A stretch of 64,000 nt of DNA, taken from Oenanthe sinensis (Eukaryota; Streptophyta; Magnoliopsida; Apiales; Apiaceae). Shown here one piece after another: positions 23,321 to 35,374 of this stretch. Each line of letters begins with the position of its first letter. Positions within the stretch are counted from its first letter, which is position 1. The notes beneath the pieces are model-generated. The model searched no databases, was not told where the DNA came from, and saw nothing but the letters and a program-made list of their open reading frames with translations. A program made the position numbers and the translations under genes. The stretch is taken from NCBI GenBank assembly GCA_028671895.1, contig JAPMAC010000207.1:3162001-3226000 (forward strand), written 5' to 3'.

Positions 23321-26300
23321 ATGGCTGCCATTTCTACTGTCATGAGGGGACCCAAGGCAATTGCTTTCACATTTGGGGATTTCGAGTTCATGACCACAAA
23401 TCATGTTGCCGCCCTTGGAGAAAAGAAAGGGGTAGACGCTGACTACTATCCTGTGATGGATTTCTTGGAGCAATCTGAGCTCCACTACATTCTGAAGGCA
23501 TCACCAGCCATTCACATGGATGCTGTGTCACAAGCCTGGAGCTCTGCAAAGGTAGTTGATCCTTCTCAGGATCAACCAGGTAAAATAATGTTTACCTTTG
23601 GTGATTTTACATTTGATGTTACTGCTGATGTTATTAATTCTGTGTTTAAATTACCCGTTAAACAACCTTTTGATAAAACTGTTTCTGATGCTGAAATTAA
23701 AGATATGTTTAAATTACTAGGTTATTCTGGTAGTCTAGAAAACATGAGTAAGTTAACTAGGCCCTATTTGAGAAAAGAATGGTCCTTTTTCTTTGATCAA
23801 ATTGCTAAGTGTTTTACTGGTAAGTGTAGTGGATTTGATGCTATTACTTATCAAATTGGTCACAGTCTCCTATTTGATAGAGTAATCAACATTGGTGATA
23901 TGTTGCTCACTCAAATGGGAGCAAAATTAAACAATGTGCATGAGGGGAGGAAGAAAGTCTACTATCATATATTTCTTATGATTCTCCTCAACCACTTCAT
24001 TCCTGACATGTCAACCAAGTTGGTAGATGATTGTTGTGTGCAGGCATACAAACAGCAAATGAGGATATTCTCTGATATTAAGAGAATTGATGACAAGAAG
24101 AAGAGTCTACCTTCCATGACTTATCCTCAAGTAATGAAGGTAAAACTCTCAACCTACAAACCTTCTATCTGCAATGCTTCATTTTTTGGTGGTGACATGG
24201 TGCAGGAACAAGTAATGGAGAGTCCCCCTGCACTTACCCAAGTCACCCCATCACCTACAAAGACACAATCTTTCAAACTAAAATCCAAAAAGAAACCAAC
24301 CTCTAGTGTCTCTCAACAGGCACCAGTTGTCAAGAGGAGAAAATTGATTCAAACTAGGCTTATAGATGAGCACAGTGATGAAGAGCTCAACCCTCTAGAG
24401 AAACAAGTTGTTGAAGGACTTTCTTTGTTAAAAGAAGGTCATGATATACTTGATTCTAACCTTCAAACCAAGTATGTAGACTCTCAAAAGGCTACAGACT
24501 CTGAAAAACCTAGGAATGCACCTCAGGATTCTCAAATTGAATCTCCTGAAAAATCTTTTGCTCAGAAGTATAGAGGGTTAAGGAAGGCTTATTCTGCACA
24601 CACACACAAGCCTATTACTGTTACTAACCCTATTTTGCAGGAAATAGATGCTCTCAAGGCTTTTGCAGAGCCAGACTCTGAAAGCAAGAAAACACCTGAA
24701 CCAGAGTCTAATATTGAGTCAGAGTCTAGACTGCCTTTAGACTCTGATTATGACACATTTTGGGAAGGAATGCCATTGGATGCAGCCTCAAGTCTAATTG
24801 ATGAGATCATTACTCCAAGTGATGAGGCACTGCTATTCTTATATCCTTTGGTGGAATCAGTTGAAGATCCAGAGCAACATCAGACTAAATCTCAAGTCTT
24901 GGATTTTCTTTCAACCTATGAAGCCCTAAGGAAGAGAATGGAACAGGAACTACAAATGTCTGCACAGGATGTGGTCAAAACTCTATACAGCTACCTATTC
25001 AACTCTTCATTCCAAGAAAAAGCAGCAGGGCTCATAGAAGGCAGAATATCTGAAGTTCTCAAAGCACTAGGTGTGCCAGACTCTGAACAGCAAGTCAAAA
25101 AGAAGCCTAAAAAGCTTCATATCTATAAAAGGAGAGAATCAGAGTCTGTTGTTGAGTTGGAAACTGAGTTTGAGCAACCAGTTTTTGACTATGAAGCAAT
25201 TTGGGATCAAGGGATTACCTACAGGACAGCTATTGATTGGATTTCTACTATTCAGCCATTTCCAAGAAAGGTGGTTGATTTTCTTGTCCAAAATGTAGGT
25301 AAGGTGGCCAACAAATACATCTATCCAACCTATGAAAGTAGATTGGATCAACTCAAGTGCCTACATTATCACAAGATTGCAAGGGAACTGCAGGATTCCT
25401 TTCACTTGACTTTTGCCCAGGCCATCAATGCACTCCATGTCAGAATCTTTCTCAATGGACACTTGGATGCATTAACTTTGGTAGAACCACAGGAGGTAGC
25501 AGTGATGCAAGGCAGTTGAAGGATGGGACTAGTGCACCAGCGGTGACTAGTGATAAAGATGCTCAGTCTGCCTTACCCACACAAGAACCACCTAGTCAGA
25601 GGTTGGGTGATAGTGGGGCAAGGGAGTATGTTGTAAGGCCCTCCTTGTCAACTCACCAAAAAGTTGTTGAGAACCCCGGTGATATGGGAGGACAGACTCT
25701 GATGGATGCTCATGAAGAAATTTTCCAATCTATTCTATCAGAGTCTATCCACCTTGAGAGGGAGTCTCATGCACAAACAGTCAAAGATGGTAACACTCAT
25801 ACTCTAGCTTCTAATGAAGTCATACTGAAGCAGTCAGAGTCTAGAGTAGACCCTGAGACTGGAATACTGGAGCCAACAAACTCTGAAAAGAAAGAAGATG
25901 CTTGTAAGGGTTCAGAATCTGTTGCTGCTCACCCCTTGGTGGAAACCCCTAGCCTTCAGACATTTGAAGGGGTTCTCCTCCATCAAGGTGGTTTAGGTAT
26001 TGAAGAACAACTCTTATCTCTCAACCCCTCTTCTGTAGGATTCTTGAGTGCACCCTCCAAATTGAGTGATAAAATATCTGAGAGGCTGGCACTGGTCCAG
26101 GCAAAAGGAGAGGTAGAAAAGGTTGTAGGGAGCCTGGGTGATACTGAGAAACTGGGTGCCCAACCCCACTGTGAGAATGAGAGATTAGGGTATCCTGAAC
26201 CTAGCTTTACTTATTGGGATCGAGATTTTCCAAAGAGTTGGTCCAATAAGTTGGAGCAGGGAATGGATGGAAATTCATTATGTTTGATTGTGCAGATTGG

Positions 26301-28218
26301 CGAACAGGAGGAGGCTCTTGCTGCTCAGAAGTCATTTACACAGAGACCACAACTTCATCTGGTGGATTCTCTAGCAATGAGAGCAGATAGAGTCATGGAG
26401 GCTTTGGTGGATAACCCTGTCATTTTAACTGAGGCTGCAAAATTGAAGTCCGAAGAACCACTTTTGATCATGCCTATAAGGGCTATACTTCCAGAGTTTA
26501 CAGTCTCTGATCACTCTCAGGAGGAGTCAGGGTCTATAGTCCCGTTTGCAGTTTCAGAGTCTACACTACCAGAGTCTACACCTTCAGTTACAAAGCTTGA
26601 TCCTGTTGCTGAGGAGTGCCCTTCTGAAGATGATGATGCAGTTCACCCTTCTTTTGTCTATTTTGATCAGGTGTTTCCTCAGTCTTGGGAGTCTGCACAT
26701 CAAAGAGGCATACATGATAAAGATTCTTTTGCCTGTATTTTGGAAATTCATCAGTCTGAGAGACTAAAAGCTTTTCAAAAAAAATCATTTCAACAGGAAC
26801 ATGGTCACTATCCTGGTGAAGAGGATCAGGCTCTAGATGGCAATGTTGAGGCTGAAACAGAGAATGTTGCTGCACAATTGGCTGCTGTGGTCAAGGATAT
26901 TTCTCATATTAACATCAAACTCACTGGTGTTGATAATACAACTTCTCTGCTAAATACAAGATTTGACAGAATTCACTCCCTTCAATTATCCAAAGAGGTG
27001 GCTTTCAAGGATGCTCTTGCTGCTATCAGTACAACTCAAGCCTCTCTCCAAACTACAGTCTCTGATTTGACCTCCAAGGTTGATTCAGTCATTGCAGCAT
27101 AGGCCAATATCTCCACAGTTCTTGAACAGATTCTTTTGGCTGTCACCAGTAATGATGATGTCAAAAAGGGGGAGAAGAAAGGTGAATCCTCCAGGAGAAA
27201 TAAGGATGATGGTTGCAAAGATAAATCAAAAGGAGTTAAAAGGAGGAGATATGGTGATGATGATGAAACTGGTGATAGTTCTCATGGTCCTAGGGGTCTT
27301 GATGATGTGCAACAAAAGCAATCTGGAGTAGCAAAAACTCAAACACATCAGTCAGGGACTAGACATGGGAAATTAGAGTCTAAGTCAGACTCTGATAAGC
27401 AAAGAAAGAAGTCAGACTCTGATCAAACTCAAGAACCTTCATACTGGAAATGTAGTCAATCAAATCTGCAACTTAGAGCTAAAAAGAAGACAGGACTTGG
27501 AGGTTTTGAAGAATCTGACATTGACAGAACATCTACTCTAACCATGGATCCTCAATCCTTGACAGATAGGCAATTTGAGAAGATCACACAGAAGCATCTA
27601 AACAAAGTGGTGTCTGCTCAAATTGTTTATAATATTTTTGAAAGAAAGATGCAAGGAGGACATGGAGGCACAGAAAAGGTGCAAAAGGAGATGCTGGTTT
27701 ACTTCTTAGAAGGTGGATCAGTTAGATGAATAAGTCAATCAAACTTTATATTTTTCAAGCAGGCTGAGGAATTACAATACATTAGATTTCTCTTACAGAT
27801 TGCATATGAAGTAAATAAGAGTAAAGAGGCTATCACACACAAACGGTTCAAGGAGATTGACAGGAAGTTGACTTTGCACAGACAGGCAAATCGACAAATG
27901 GGCAAATTTTCTTTAAAATATGTTGATACTGAAGGAAATGATCAAGCCATGCCATTAGAAGAAAAACAAGTCAAATTTCAAGAAGGTGTGGGTCATTACT
28001 TTGGGTTTCAGCCTATGAGTGAGAAAGTTAGTGTTCTAATGTTGAAGGACTTAAAAGATCAAGAAAGCAGTGCAAATGATCTGAGAGCAGCTTACTGTCA
28101 AATCAAATGCTCAAATGAAGAATTGAAGAAATTTGTTGGTGAAGCTCTGGCAATTGTGGAGGAAAATATGCTGAATTCATTTTTGAAGAACAATCCAGCC
28201 TTTGAGAAGATTAAATGA
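23321..28218 (+). pseudogene. Extra reading frame (ORF3) of element D, about 1,630 codons, three lesions
   Basis: ATG 23321 opens a 732-codon frame. It shifts near 25480-25517 into another frame, which runs to 28218 with TAG at 27100-27102 and TGA at 27727-27729. The first roughly 300 residues look globular (FTFGDFTFDVTADVINSVF, WSFFFDQIAKCF, YYHIFLMILLNHFIP), in the style of plant retrotransposon-associated proteins. A Lys/Ser-rich linker and a long acidic Glu/Ser-rich region follow. Two internal segments resemble each other (PSFTYWDRDFPKSWSNK near 26201 and PSFVYFDQVFPQSWES near 26647). Then come a coiled coil (26890-27130), a Lys-Lys-Gly-Glu linker and a basic C-terminal region. The protein is unlike typical env: I see no hydrophobic membrane segment. 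Function is unknown. Confidence 0.75.
27163..27175 (+). promoter_or_regulatory. Internal polypurine tract in the extra frame of element D
   Basis: AAAAAGGGGGAGA, the same 13 bases and codon phase as 1968-1980 in element A, just after the coiled coil in both. Confidence 0.4.
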
Positions 28219-28330
28219 GAAGTAATTCTTTTTCCTTTATAATTCTTTTATACTGTTCTAGATTGATAGTTTTATTTTTTAGTTTTGACATCATCAAACC
28301 TGGATTTATGCTTACATTTTATAAAGCATA

Positions 28331-28343
28331 AATAGGGGGAGAT
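28331..28343 (+). promoter_or_regulatory. Polypurine tract of element D
   Basis: AATAGGGGGAGAT directly precedes the LTR start TGTTAGGAATA. Confidence 0.9.
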
Positions 28344-29116
28344 TGTTAGGAATATATTCATTTGATGATGTACAAAATACTAGAACAGGGTCTAGCTTAG
28401 TTTATTTGTAATAAGTCTTTCTAGTCTCTGAAATGTATAATCAGAGTCTAGATAGTCAACATTCATGTTACTTGTACTTCGAAGAATTTCTGTAGAAAGT
28501 GAAACCAGAGTCTGCATGAAGATCAGAGTCTGGAAGGTGATCGGAGTCTATAGACTATCAGAGTCTATGCTCTATCAGAGTCTACATATGATCAGAGTCT
28601 GAAGATCATCAAAGTCTGAAGGTTTCAGAGTCTATAAAGTTAAAGTTAAATTTGGAAGAAGATCACAGGAATGGAAAGTCTTCGAAGATCAAGATAAATA
28701 TATTGCAGATATGCTATGGGAAAGAAAGAGAATTCTAGAAGGAAACTGTCAACTAATAATTAGGAATTATGTTCCTATTGTAATTTATCTTTCTGTTATT
28801 AGCTGATAGGCAGCTCTCTATATAAACTCTATGTAACCTAATTGCAAAGGTGTAGAAGTCAAAGCATAATTGTCTGAGTGAAATTTTATGAGAGCATAGA
28901 GATAGAGAGAGTTGCTGTGATAAACATAGAGAAGCTGTTAGGGTTTGTGTACACCCTAGGAGAGATTTGTATTTAATCATCAATAATACAAACAGTACTT
29001 ATTCATATCTTTGTGTTTGATCTTTGTTATTAATTCATATCGAGTTGGTTTTAAATCAGGCATAAAAGGAACACAAGTATTCAACCCCCCCTTCTACTTG
29101 TGCAACTGGGAAAACA
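28344..29116 (+). mobile_element. 3' LTR of element D (773 bp)
   Basis: It pairs with 16435-17209 over its whole length and ends GGGAAAACA. It is followed by the CTATG duplicate and then R copy 2. Confidence 0.95.
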
Positions 29117-30510
29117 CTATGCATTGTTGGGATTGATTTCTTGATGTCTATCACTATACTTATTTGCAGAATATATGCATTTTATATTAAATTCTATGCA
29201 GAATGATCTTTTTCTAATTGTTTATACTACTACTTGATTAACTGCAGTCACATTCTTGTCATATCTTGCATGATCTCTGCATGTCTAGAAATTGGCACAA
29301 TACACATAACCTTTTTCTGAACTTTTTGAATTTTTTTGAATAATTATTATTAGGAAATGTGGTTATTTGTTTGTGTATTTATGTGTGCTGCACCTTAATT
29401 CATTTCTCTCATGCATTCATTTGCTTGCATCCCTTGTTCATTAAAACCCTTATCTTCTTATTCATAACTTGATTACATTCAATTCTCTCCTAGTATCTTA
29501 ACTGCATCTGTGTGCTTATTTTTATGCATCATACAAATGATTTGGTCAATAATACACATTGTCTTGGTCAAGTCACCACTCTCACAGTCCCTTCCTCCTC
29601 CAAAAATAGAAATAGAAAGAAACCTAGAAAACAAGTCAATCCAGTTTCTAGCTACTTATACACACTCCCTAGGTCTATTAAACACAAGATACAACCTGGA
29701 TGCATAATCGATCTAGACAAGAGAACTGAACTCTATCAAATGTTTGCTAAGGCAAACTGAGAGCCTATGCTTTTCTACCCTAATAGAAAGGTATTGCCTG
29801 ACATGGTGACAAAATTCTATCACAACATGGAGGTAAGAAATGGTGTCTATGACACCTTGTTCATTACTTCTGTGGTGAATGGCAAGGCCATTCTTCTTGA
29901 CCACATAAAACTTTGTAAGGCCCTCAAACTTAGCCTTATGTTGCTTAAACTGGCAAACATTGACATAACCAAGGAGTTTGTTTTCAACAAAAGTAAACTC
30001 AAACTTTATCTTTCTATGTTCTGTGAAGTTGAAGTGCCTCACAATTTGTTTATTGAGGACAGTGGAGTCTGCTGTGAGCATTTTTCTCTCGTGTTCCAAA
30101 ATTTAGCACTTATCATGATGGGCAATATCTATCCTAACATATTTGTTGACAAGTTGCTTATATTTGTTGAGATTAAGCTTATGTACAAGCTAGTTAGTCA
30201 AAAGGTGACATTTAACTTGTCCTATGTGATATTGCTTCAAATGATAATTGGCTATAAAAAGGGATATATGCTCTATGGTTTGCTTCTAACCAAAGTGTTT
30301 GAGCACTTCAAACTAAACATCAATCAAATTCCCTTCTTTCAAGTTGCTTCCACCATATCTGATAGAGTAATCAGAAATGTTATCCACTTGCCTGTCTTTA
30401 TTGGACCAACTCCACCAATCTTCATTAATTTAGAAAATGAGAACAACACTCTCCCCACTTCTATGATCCAAAATCCCACTCTTGATTTGGCTAATCCAAA
30501 CCTGCTGTTG
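29117..30510 (+). repeat. Repeat R, copy 2, downstream part
   Basis: It matches 8753-10069 and then 14659-14745. The end of similarity marks the end of copy 1, not necessarily the end of the repeat unit. Confidence 0.85.
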
Positions 30511-30729
30511 TTGAGACCACTACCACAATCAATGACAAGCCTAACCCCCACCTTTGATTTTGAAGCCCAGTTTGCGAAGCATATGAAGAGCCACAATGAA
30601 CTTAAGGAATTATTTAAAATTCTTCAACAAGAATTCAAAGCTTTGTCTGAGAAATTGGACATGACTGTGGCTAAAGTTGGTGCTTTAATTAACATCTTGG
30701 GCAACACTATTTCTAGGGTAGTAGGATAG
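29512..30729 (+). pseudogene. R-encoded protein, copy 2 (one in-frame stop)
   Basis: A frame of about 405 codons with a single TGA at 29758-29760 in place of the Lys-rich codons of copy 1. The order is: a basic N terminus with PLPRSIKHK-type sequence, a central region (YHNMEVRNGVYDT, DHIKLCKAL, ITKEFVFNK, GYKKGYMLYGLLLTKVFEH), a Pro/Asn/Leu-rich linker, and a C-terminal coiled coil (KELFKILQQEFKALSEKLD). I think it belongs with the putative plant transposon proteins often found in non-autonomous LTR elements. Broadly it has the same plan (globular part, linker, coiled coil) as the extra frames of A and D. Function is unknown. Confidence 0.6.
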
Positions 30730-32584
30730 AAGATGGATCATCCCAAATGATTAATGTCCAATTAGGTTTGGTAAACATTCCATTTTTTTTCTCTAATTGA
30801 AGGAATGGTAGAGGAACCAGTGAGGGCGTCAAATGTGGATGATGAGCCGGGGGTGGTACTAGTGTGAGTGAAATGGAAACTGATGTAACAAGTTTGGTTC
30901 CAAGTGGATCTAGATTTGATCATATGGATTGAACTATAATCTTAGTAATTGATTTCTATTTGGAATATGGAGTCTGTGGTGGTTTGAGTGGTTGTGTCTG
31001 CATATCTGTTGGTTGCTTTTCTATCTGCTATATTTAGTTTCTGTGTGTTTGTTCTGTTGGTCAATATTGTGTCTACTTTGCTGATGTGTGTATCTGTTAT
31101 GTGCATACCACATCTATTTGTTGGGATTAGCATGCATTAAGCTGCAAAGTATGTAGAGTGACCATTATATTGTATTTTTGTGGTCATTTTAGAAATACTT
31201 TATAAGTATCAGCTAGTGTTTTGATTTTGTCATCTCTGTACCACAAATTATTAATGAATGCAGTATGTTTCATTATTGTTCTGCTACTCTATTTCTCAGT
31301 ACTAACACAATTTGCTTACAGGTTCTTACAACAAGATTTGGTTCCAAGTGTGTACACTTTTGGATTTGGGACCTAACAGTGATAAGGAGTGGTTGTAGTT
31401 GTAGGAATATTATGCTTGAAACTGATACTTAAATGATATACTGATACATTGTGATTAAGTTGTGATATTAGTTTTTAATCCCCCTCCCCTGCAAAAGTTT
31501 TTTTATATCTCCCCTCCCTCTTGATTATGCTAAGTTGGTATTTTTTATAGCATTTTTAGACAGTAGAATTTCCCCTTCTCTGACAATTACCTTGTTTATA
31601 ATTTCCTACAACAGGAACTTGAAATGACTAGCTAGCATGGATGCTTAACAAAAGATTTTTTTTCCTAAACTCTAGTTCTATTTTTTGTTCATATGATTAA
31701 AATTTGAAATATGCACTGATTCTTACAGGATAAGTTTCACAATTAGTGTCTAATGGGATACATTAGAATTATTTTTAAATATTAGACTTTATTACAGGAT
31801 CTATAATATAATCACTCTATTCAAATGTTTTTCGAACGAGTGATAATATTTTGGTCTTCTACATTCGAAAAGAAAGTTTTTTTCCTTATTTTTTTCGGAA
31901 TCAAATTTTAATTAGTGTCCTATAAATTTTAAATCCTTTAAAATTTTGTTCTCGAAATATTTTTTTTAATTTAATTGTCAAAAAGGGGAAGAAAAGTGTG
32001 AAATGGAAAATACAAGCATGCTAATAAATTTGGTAAAAAGAGAGTAAAATTTAAAATTTAATTTTAACTACTACAAGTTTACCAAATACATATGTGAAAA
32101 AGGGATAGAGTGATGTTAATTGTTTTTATAAAAGGAAAAGACAAGTTTTTATCTAGCATATTATTTTTCAAAAAGGAATTCTCATATTACTAATATTTTG
32201 TAGCAAGGTCAAATGGACTATAAAATGGAGAATTGATACAGAATTATTTTAATTCTTATCCAATTATGGAAATCACATGCCAAATTCGGGAAAATGGAGT
32301 ATACAAGCTTAAACTGGAATAAATGATAAGTTCTCACTTATCAGAAGACATATACTCAATTTTTTCTGAGCATCCTAATTGCTGCATAATATTTGCATGT
32401 CTACCTGTAATGCATTAAAATGGAAAAAAGATTTTCAACACTGTAGGAGAAGTGTTCATTAGATTTTAATATCTAAAAATGAAAAATTAGATACTTGCAT
32501 ATACGTATGGGAAGCTTAGGTTGTCACACACATATTTAATTTTACACTAGAATGTTTTGACAAAATATCAAAAAGGGAAGATTG
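30730..32584. other. AT-rich non-coding stretch after the R-encoded frame
   Basis: No frame of note. Two polypurine-like tracts (CAAAAAGGGGAAGAAAAG near 31981; CAAAAAGGGAAGAT at 32571-32584) and an LTR-end-like TTGGGACCTAACA (31366-31378) suggest it is 3' internal sequence of the R element. Confidence 0.4.
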
Positions 32585-34604
32585 TGAGATACGGTCTTTT
32601 TTAGTAGGTTTTGATTAATTTTATCTTAACGATAATTGTAAATTAAATTAGGGTTAGGAAATTACTAATTAATATAGTAATCCTCCCTTAGGTTGCTTGA
32701 AGTGATAGTCAACGAGAAGAAAGTCAAAATGGGTCAAACTGCCTTTATAAATGAAATCAAATGATTTTCTCTCTATATATATTTAGATAAGATTTATCAA
32801 AATAATGCTAAAATTAAATTAAATTTATATATGTTATATTCTTTATGCAAAGACTAAAGATGAACAAATATAGTATTTTAACACTTTTTAAGAGACAGAA
32901 AATGTGTTATCTATTTAAAAGAATGTTGGTTTTGGAGGTTTTCAAGGGATTGTATTTTTAATGTATTTTCTAAATATATTTTTTCAATTAATCTTCAACA
33001 AAATCTTGCCTAGATACAAAATACATATTTTATCCCGAAAGCCCTTAATTGTTCTATTTATTTGGATAATTTGTATTTTAATTCAAATTAAATATTCCTT
33101 GGACTTCATAGTCATTATTATTTTAGGAATATTATGTTTGAATATATTTTGAGTCAAAACGTTAGTCTAAACGTCGACTAGTTCCAACAAATGGCTATCA
33201 ATTATTGTTTCGGGCTATAAGGACATCGAAACAAACTTTTTCTCAAACAAATAGCTACACATATCCAAATGACTACTTGGGGAATATCATTAGAATATTG
33301 AAAACGAATTTTATGATATTTTTCATAATTTTTGGGTGATTTTTTTTGGGGCAGTAATATCGATACGTAATTGATTATTCGGTCAATTAAAAGTCAGTGA
33401 AGGTCAACTCTAAATTGAGTAGTATTTTGACCATAACCTATTGGGATTATTCCCAAATGGTTCCCAGAGTTTCATAAGTTTTGGAGCATATTTTGAAAAA
33501 TATCTTATTTATCAACATATTGTTCCATTACGTGATTATTAGCTTAAATAATTAAATGAATGAGGCCATGACGTTTTCTAGGCACCCATGTGGGTTAATA
33601 CAGCTAGGGGAACATTATTTTCAAATTATTTAACTTCCCTTAATTTATGCAAACTTGTTCCTTTGTCCCCTAATTAAAATAAGTCCAAAAATCATTATTT
33701 TTGGCCTATAAATAAAGCATCACCCCCACCATTTCTTAAGCCATTTTTTGCCAAGTAAATGCTGCAAATTTTTCTCTCAAGAACCTCTCAACTCCAGAAA
33801 TTTTTCATCTCCAAGAGTTCTTGAGCTTTAAGCCTTGTTCTTTCATATTTCTTTCACCATTAAGGCTTATAACCTATTTACTTGCACAATTTCCACACAC
33901 ACCTTACAAGTTTCTTTTGGCCACCCAATGACCACTTTAAAACAGCTCCTAGTCTTGTCTTGTTGCCCCCAAAGCTACACCAAAAGTTAATATTTCAATG
34001 ATTTTCCAGCGACTCATTTTTGTGTGTTTTGGCTTCGATCCTAGCCTTTTCTCTTGATTTCTCTCTAGATCTCAAGAGTTAGAAGTTAGTTACAAATTGT
34101 TTTATATATATATAAGCATCTTGGTTGGAAATTAGTAGTGTTTGTATCATATTGTTTTCTTGGTTAATTTTAGGATACAAACACGAACCTTCGTACCCGA
34201 ACCTAACTCGTATCCTTTGATTTCAAAAAAAATATTTGTTTGTCTCTAACTATAGAGTACAAGGGTTATGGTTAATTAAATTTGTAGTATTATATATATA
34301 TATATATATAATTTTCGACCTATATATATATATATTATAACTTGTTTTGATTTTTAGTTATATTACATAGTTGGCCTTATTTACGGTTTATATATATACG
34401 AGCTTTAATAGTTTGTCTATATCTCGTATATATAAATTTTTGAGAAATTCCTAATAGTACCATTGTACTATTGACTTTTTCAAATGACACCAATCACTAT
34501 TTTAGACTTTCAAGTAATAACATTGTACTTTTGACTTCATCCATATTATAACACTCCGTTAGCTGACCGTTAGTTAAACGTTATAAAATTATAATTAATT
34601 AAAG

Positions 34605-34746
34605 GGAAATTCCTAATAGTACCATCGTACATTTGGATTTTCCAAATGGTACCAATGATTGTTTTGAAATTCCAAATGGTAATACTGAACTATTGACTTC
34701 ATCCACATGGTAACACTCCGTTAGTTGAACGTTAATCAAACGTTAC
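34605..34746 (+). repeat. Second, tandem copy of the MULE left terminal repeat
   Basis: Starts GGGAAATTCCTAATAGTACC and ends near AATCAAACGTTA. It is a direct repeat of 34442-34588 and inverted relative to 36140-36284. Confidence 0.8.
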
Positions 34747-34952
34747 TCTTGATAAATTTAAGACATGTTTGGATGTTTGCTCATATTTTATAATGTTTTT
34801 CAATATTAAATATGATATACAATATAATATTATACTGTATCTACACGTTTTATTATTATTTAAAATCTTCATGTTTAAAATTATTAAAAATTAAACATAA
34901 CTTATGTATTTAGTAATTTATTAAGGCTGGATGTAGCAGCCTGTCACAATAG

Positions 34953-35374
34953 TGTTAGCTAGAAATAGATATCAGTCAATTGTAAAGCATGTCTTGTCTA
35001 TTTCTAGTTATAGCTAATCTATCTTATGTGAGCATGTGCACATGACATGTTGTCTATATATTTTATGCACAGCCACATTTGATAGATGTCTTGTGAGTTT
35101 TACAATTGTAATCTTCCTAGAACAAGAAGCTGAAGTTCAATTTGAATTTCAGATTGTAGCAAAAGTTCATTCTAATAAAATTAGATTGAAAGTTACATCT
35201 AGTGTTCATTATACTCATTTCTCTATCTGTTGTTCTAACTTAAATCTGTTTTACTTGCTCAACCTTACAATCCAATTGACAGTTTATCTAGTCCATAAAA
35301 ATCAAAAGAGTGAAAAAGATTTGAAGTATATATTCACCCCCCCTCGTAAACTTCTAGAACTCATAATTCCTAAC
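34953..35374 (+). mobile_element. LTR-like segment, forward, inside the MULE
   Basis: It runs from TGTTAGCTAGA to ATTCCTAACA. It has a TATA-like TCTATATATTTTATG near 35056 and the C-run TATTCACCCCCCCTC (about 35332) typical of SIRE-group LTR ends. No internal region adjoins it. Confidence 0.45.

Larger units (their letters stand above)
16435..29116 (+). mobile_element. Element D: complete 12.7-kb SIRE/Maximus-like copia retrotransposon
   Basis: LTRs at 16435-17209 and 28344-29116, a PBS matching initiator tRNA-Met, gag, pol, a large third coding region, a polypurine tract, and a perfect 5-bp duplication (CTATG). The uninterrupted target is visible in R copy 1 (near 8753-8757). By eye the LTRs differ at about twenty sites, so insertion is fairly recent. 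All three coding regions carry lesions, so D is non-autonomous now. Confidence 0.95.

Noticed and set aside
31366..31378. LTR end at TTGGGACCTAACA
   Set aside because: No matching LTR start, primer site or target duplication could be found nearby, so it is only mentioned as a hint.
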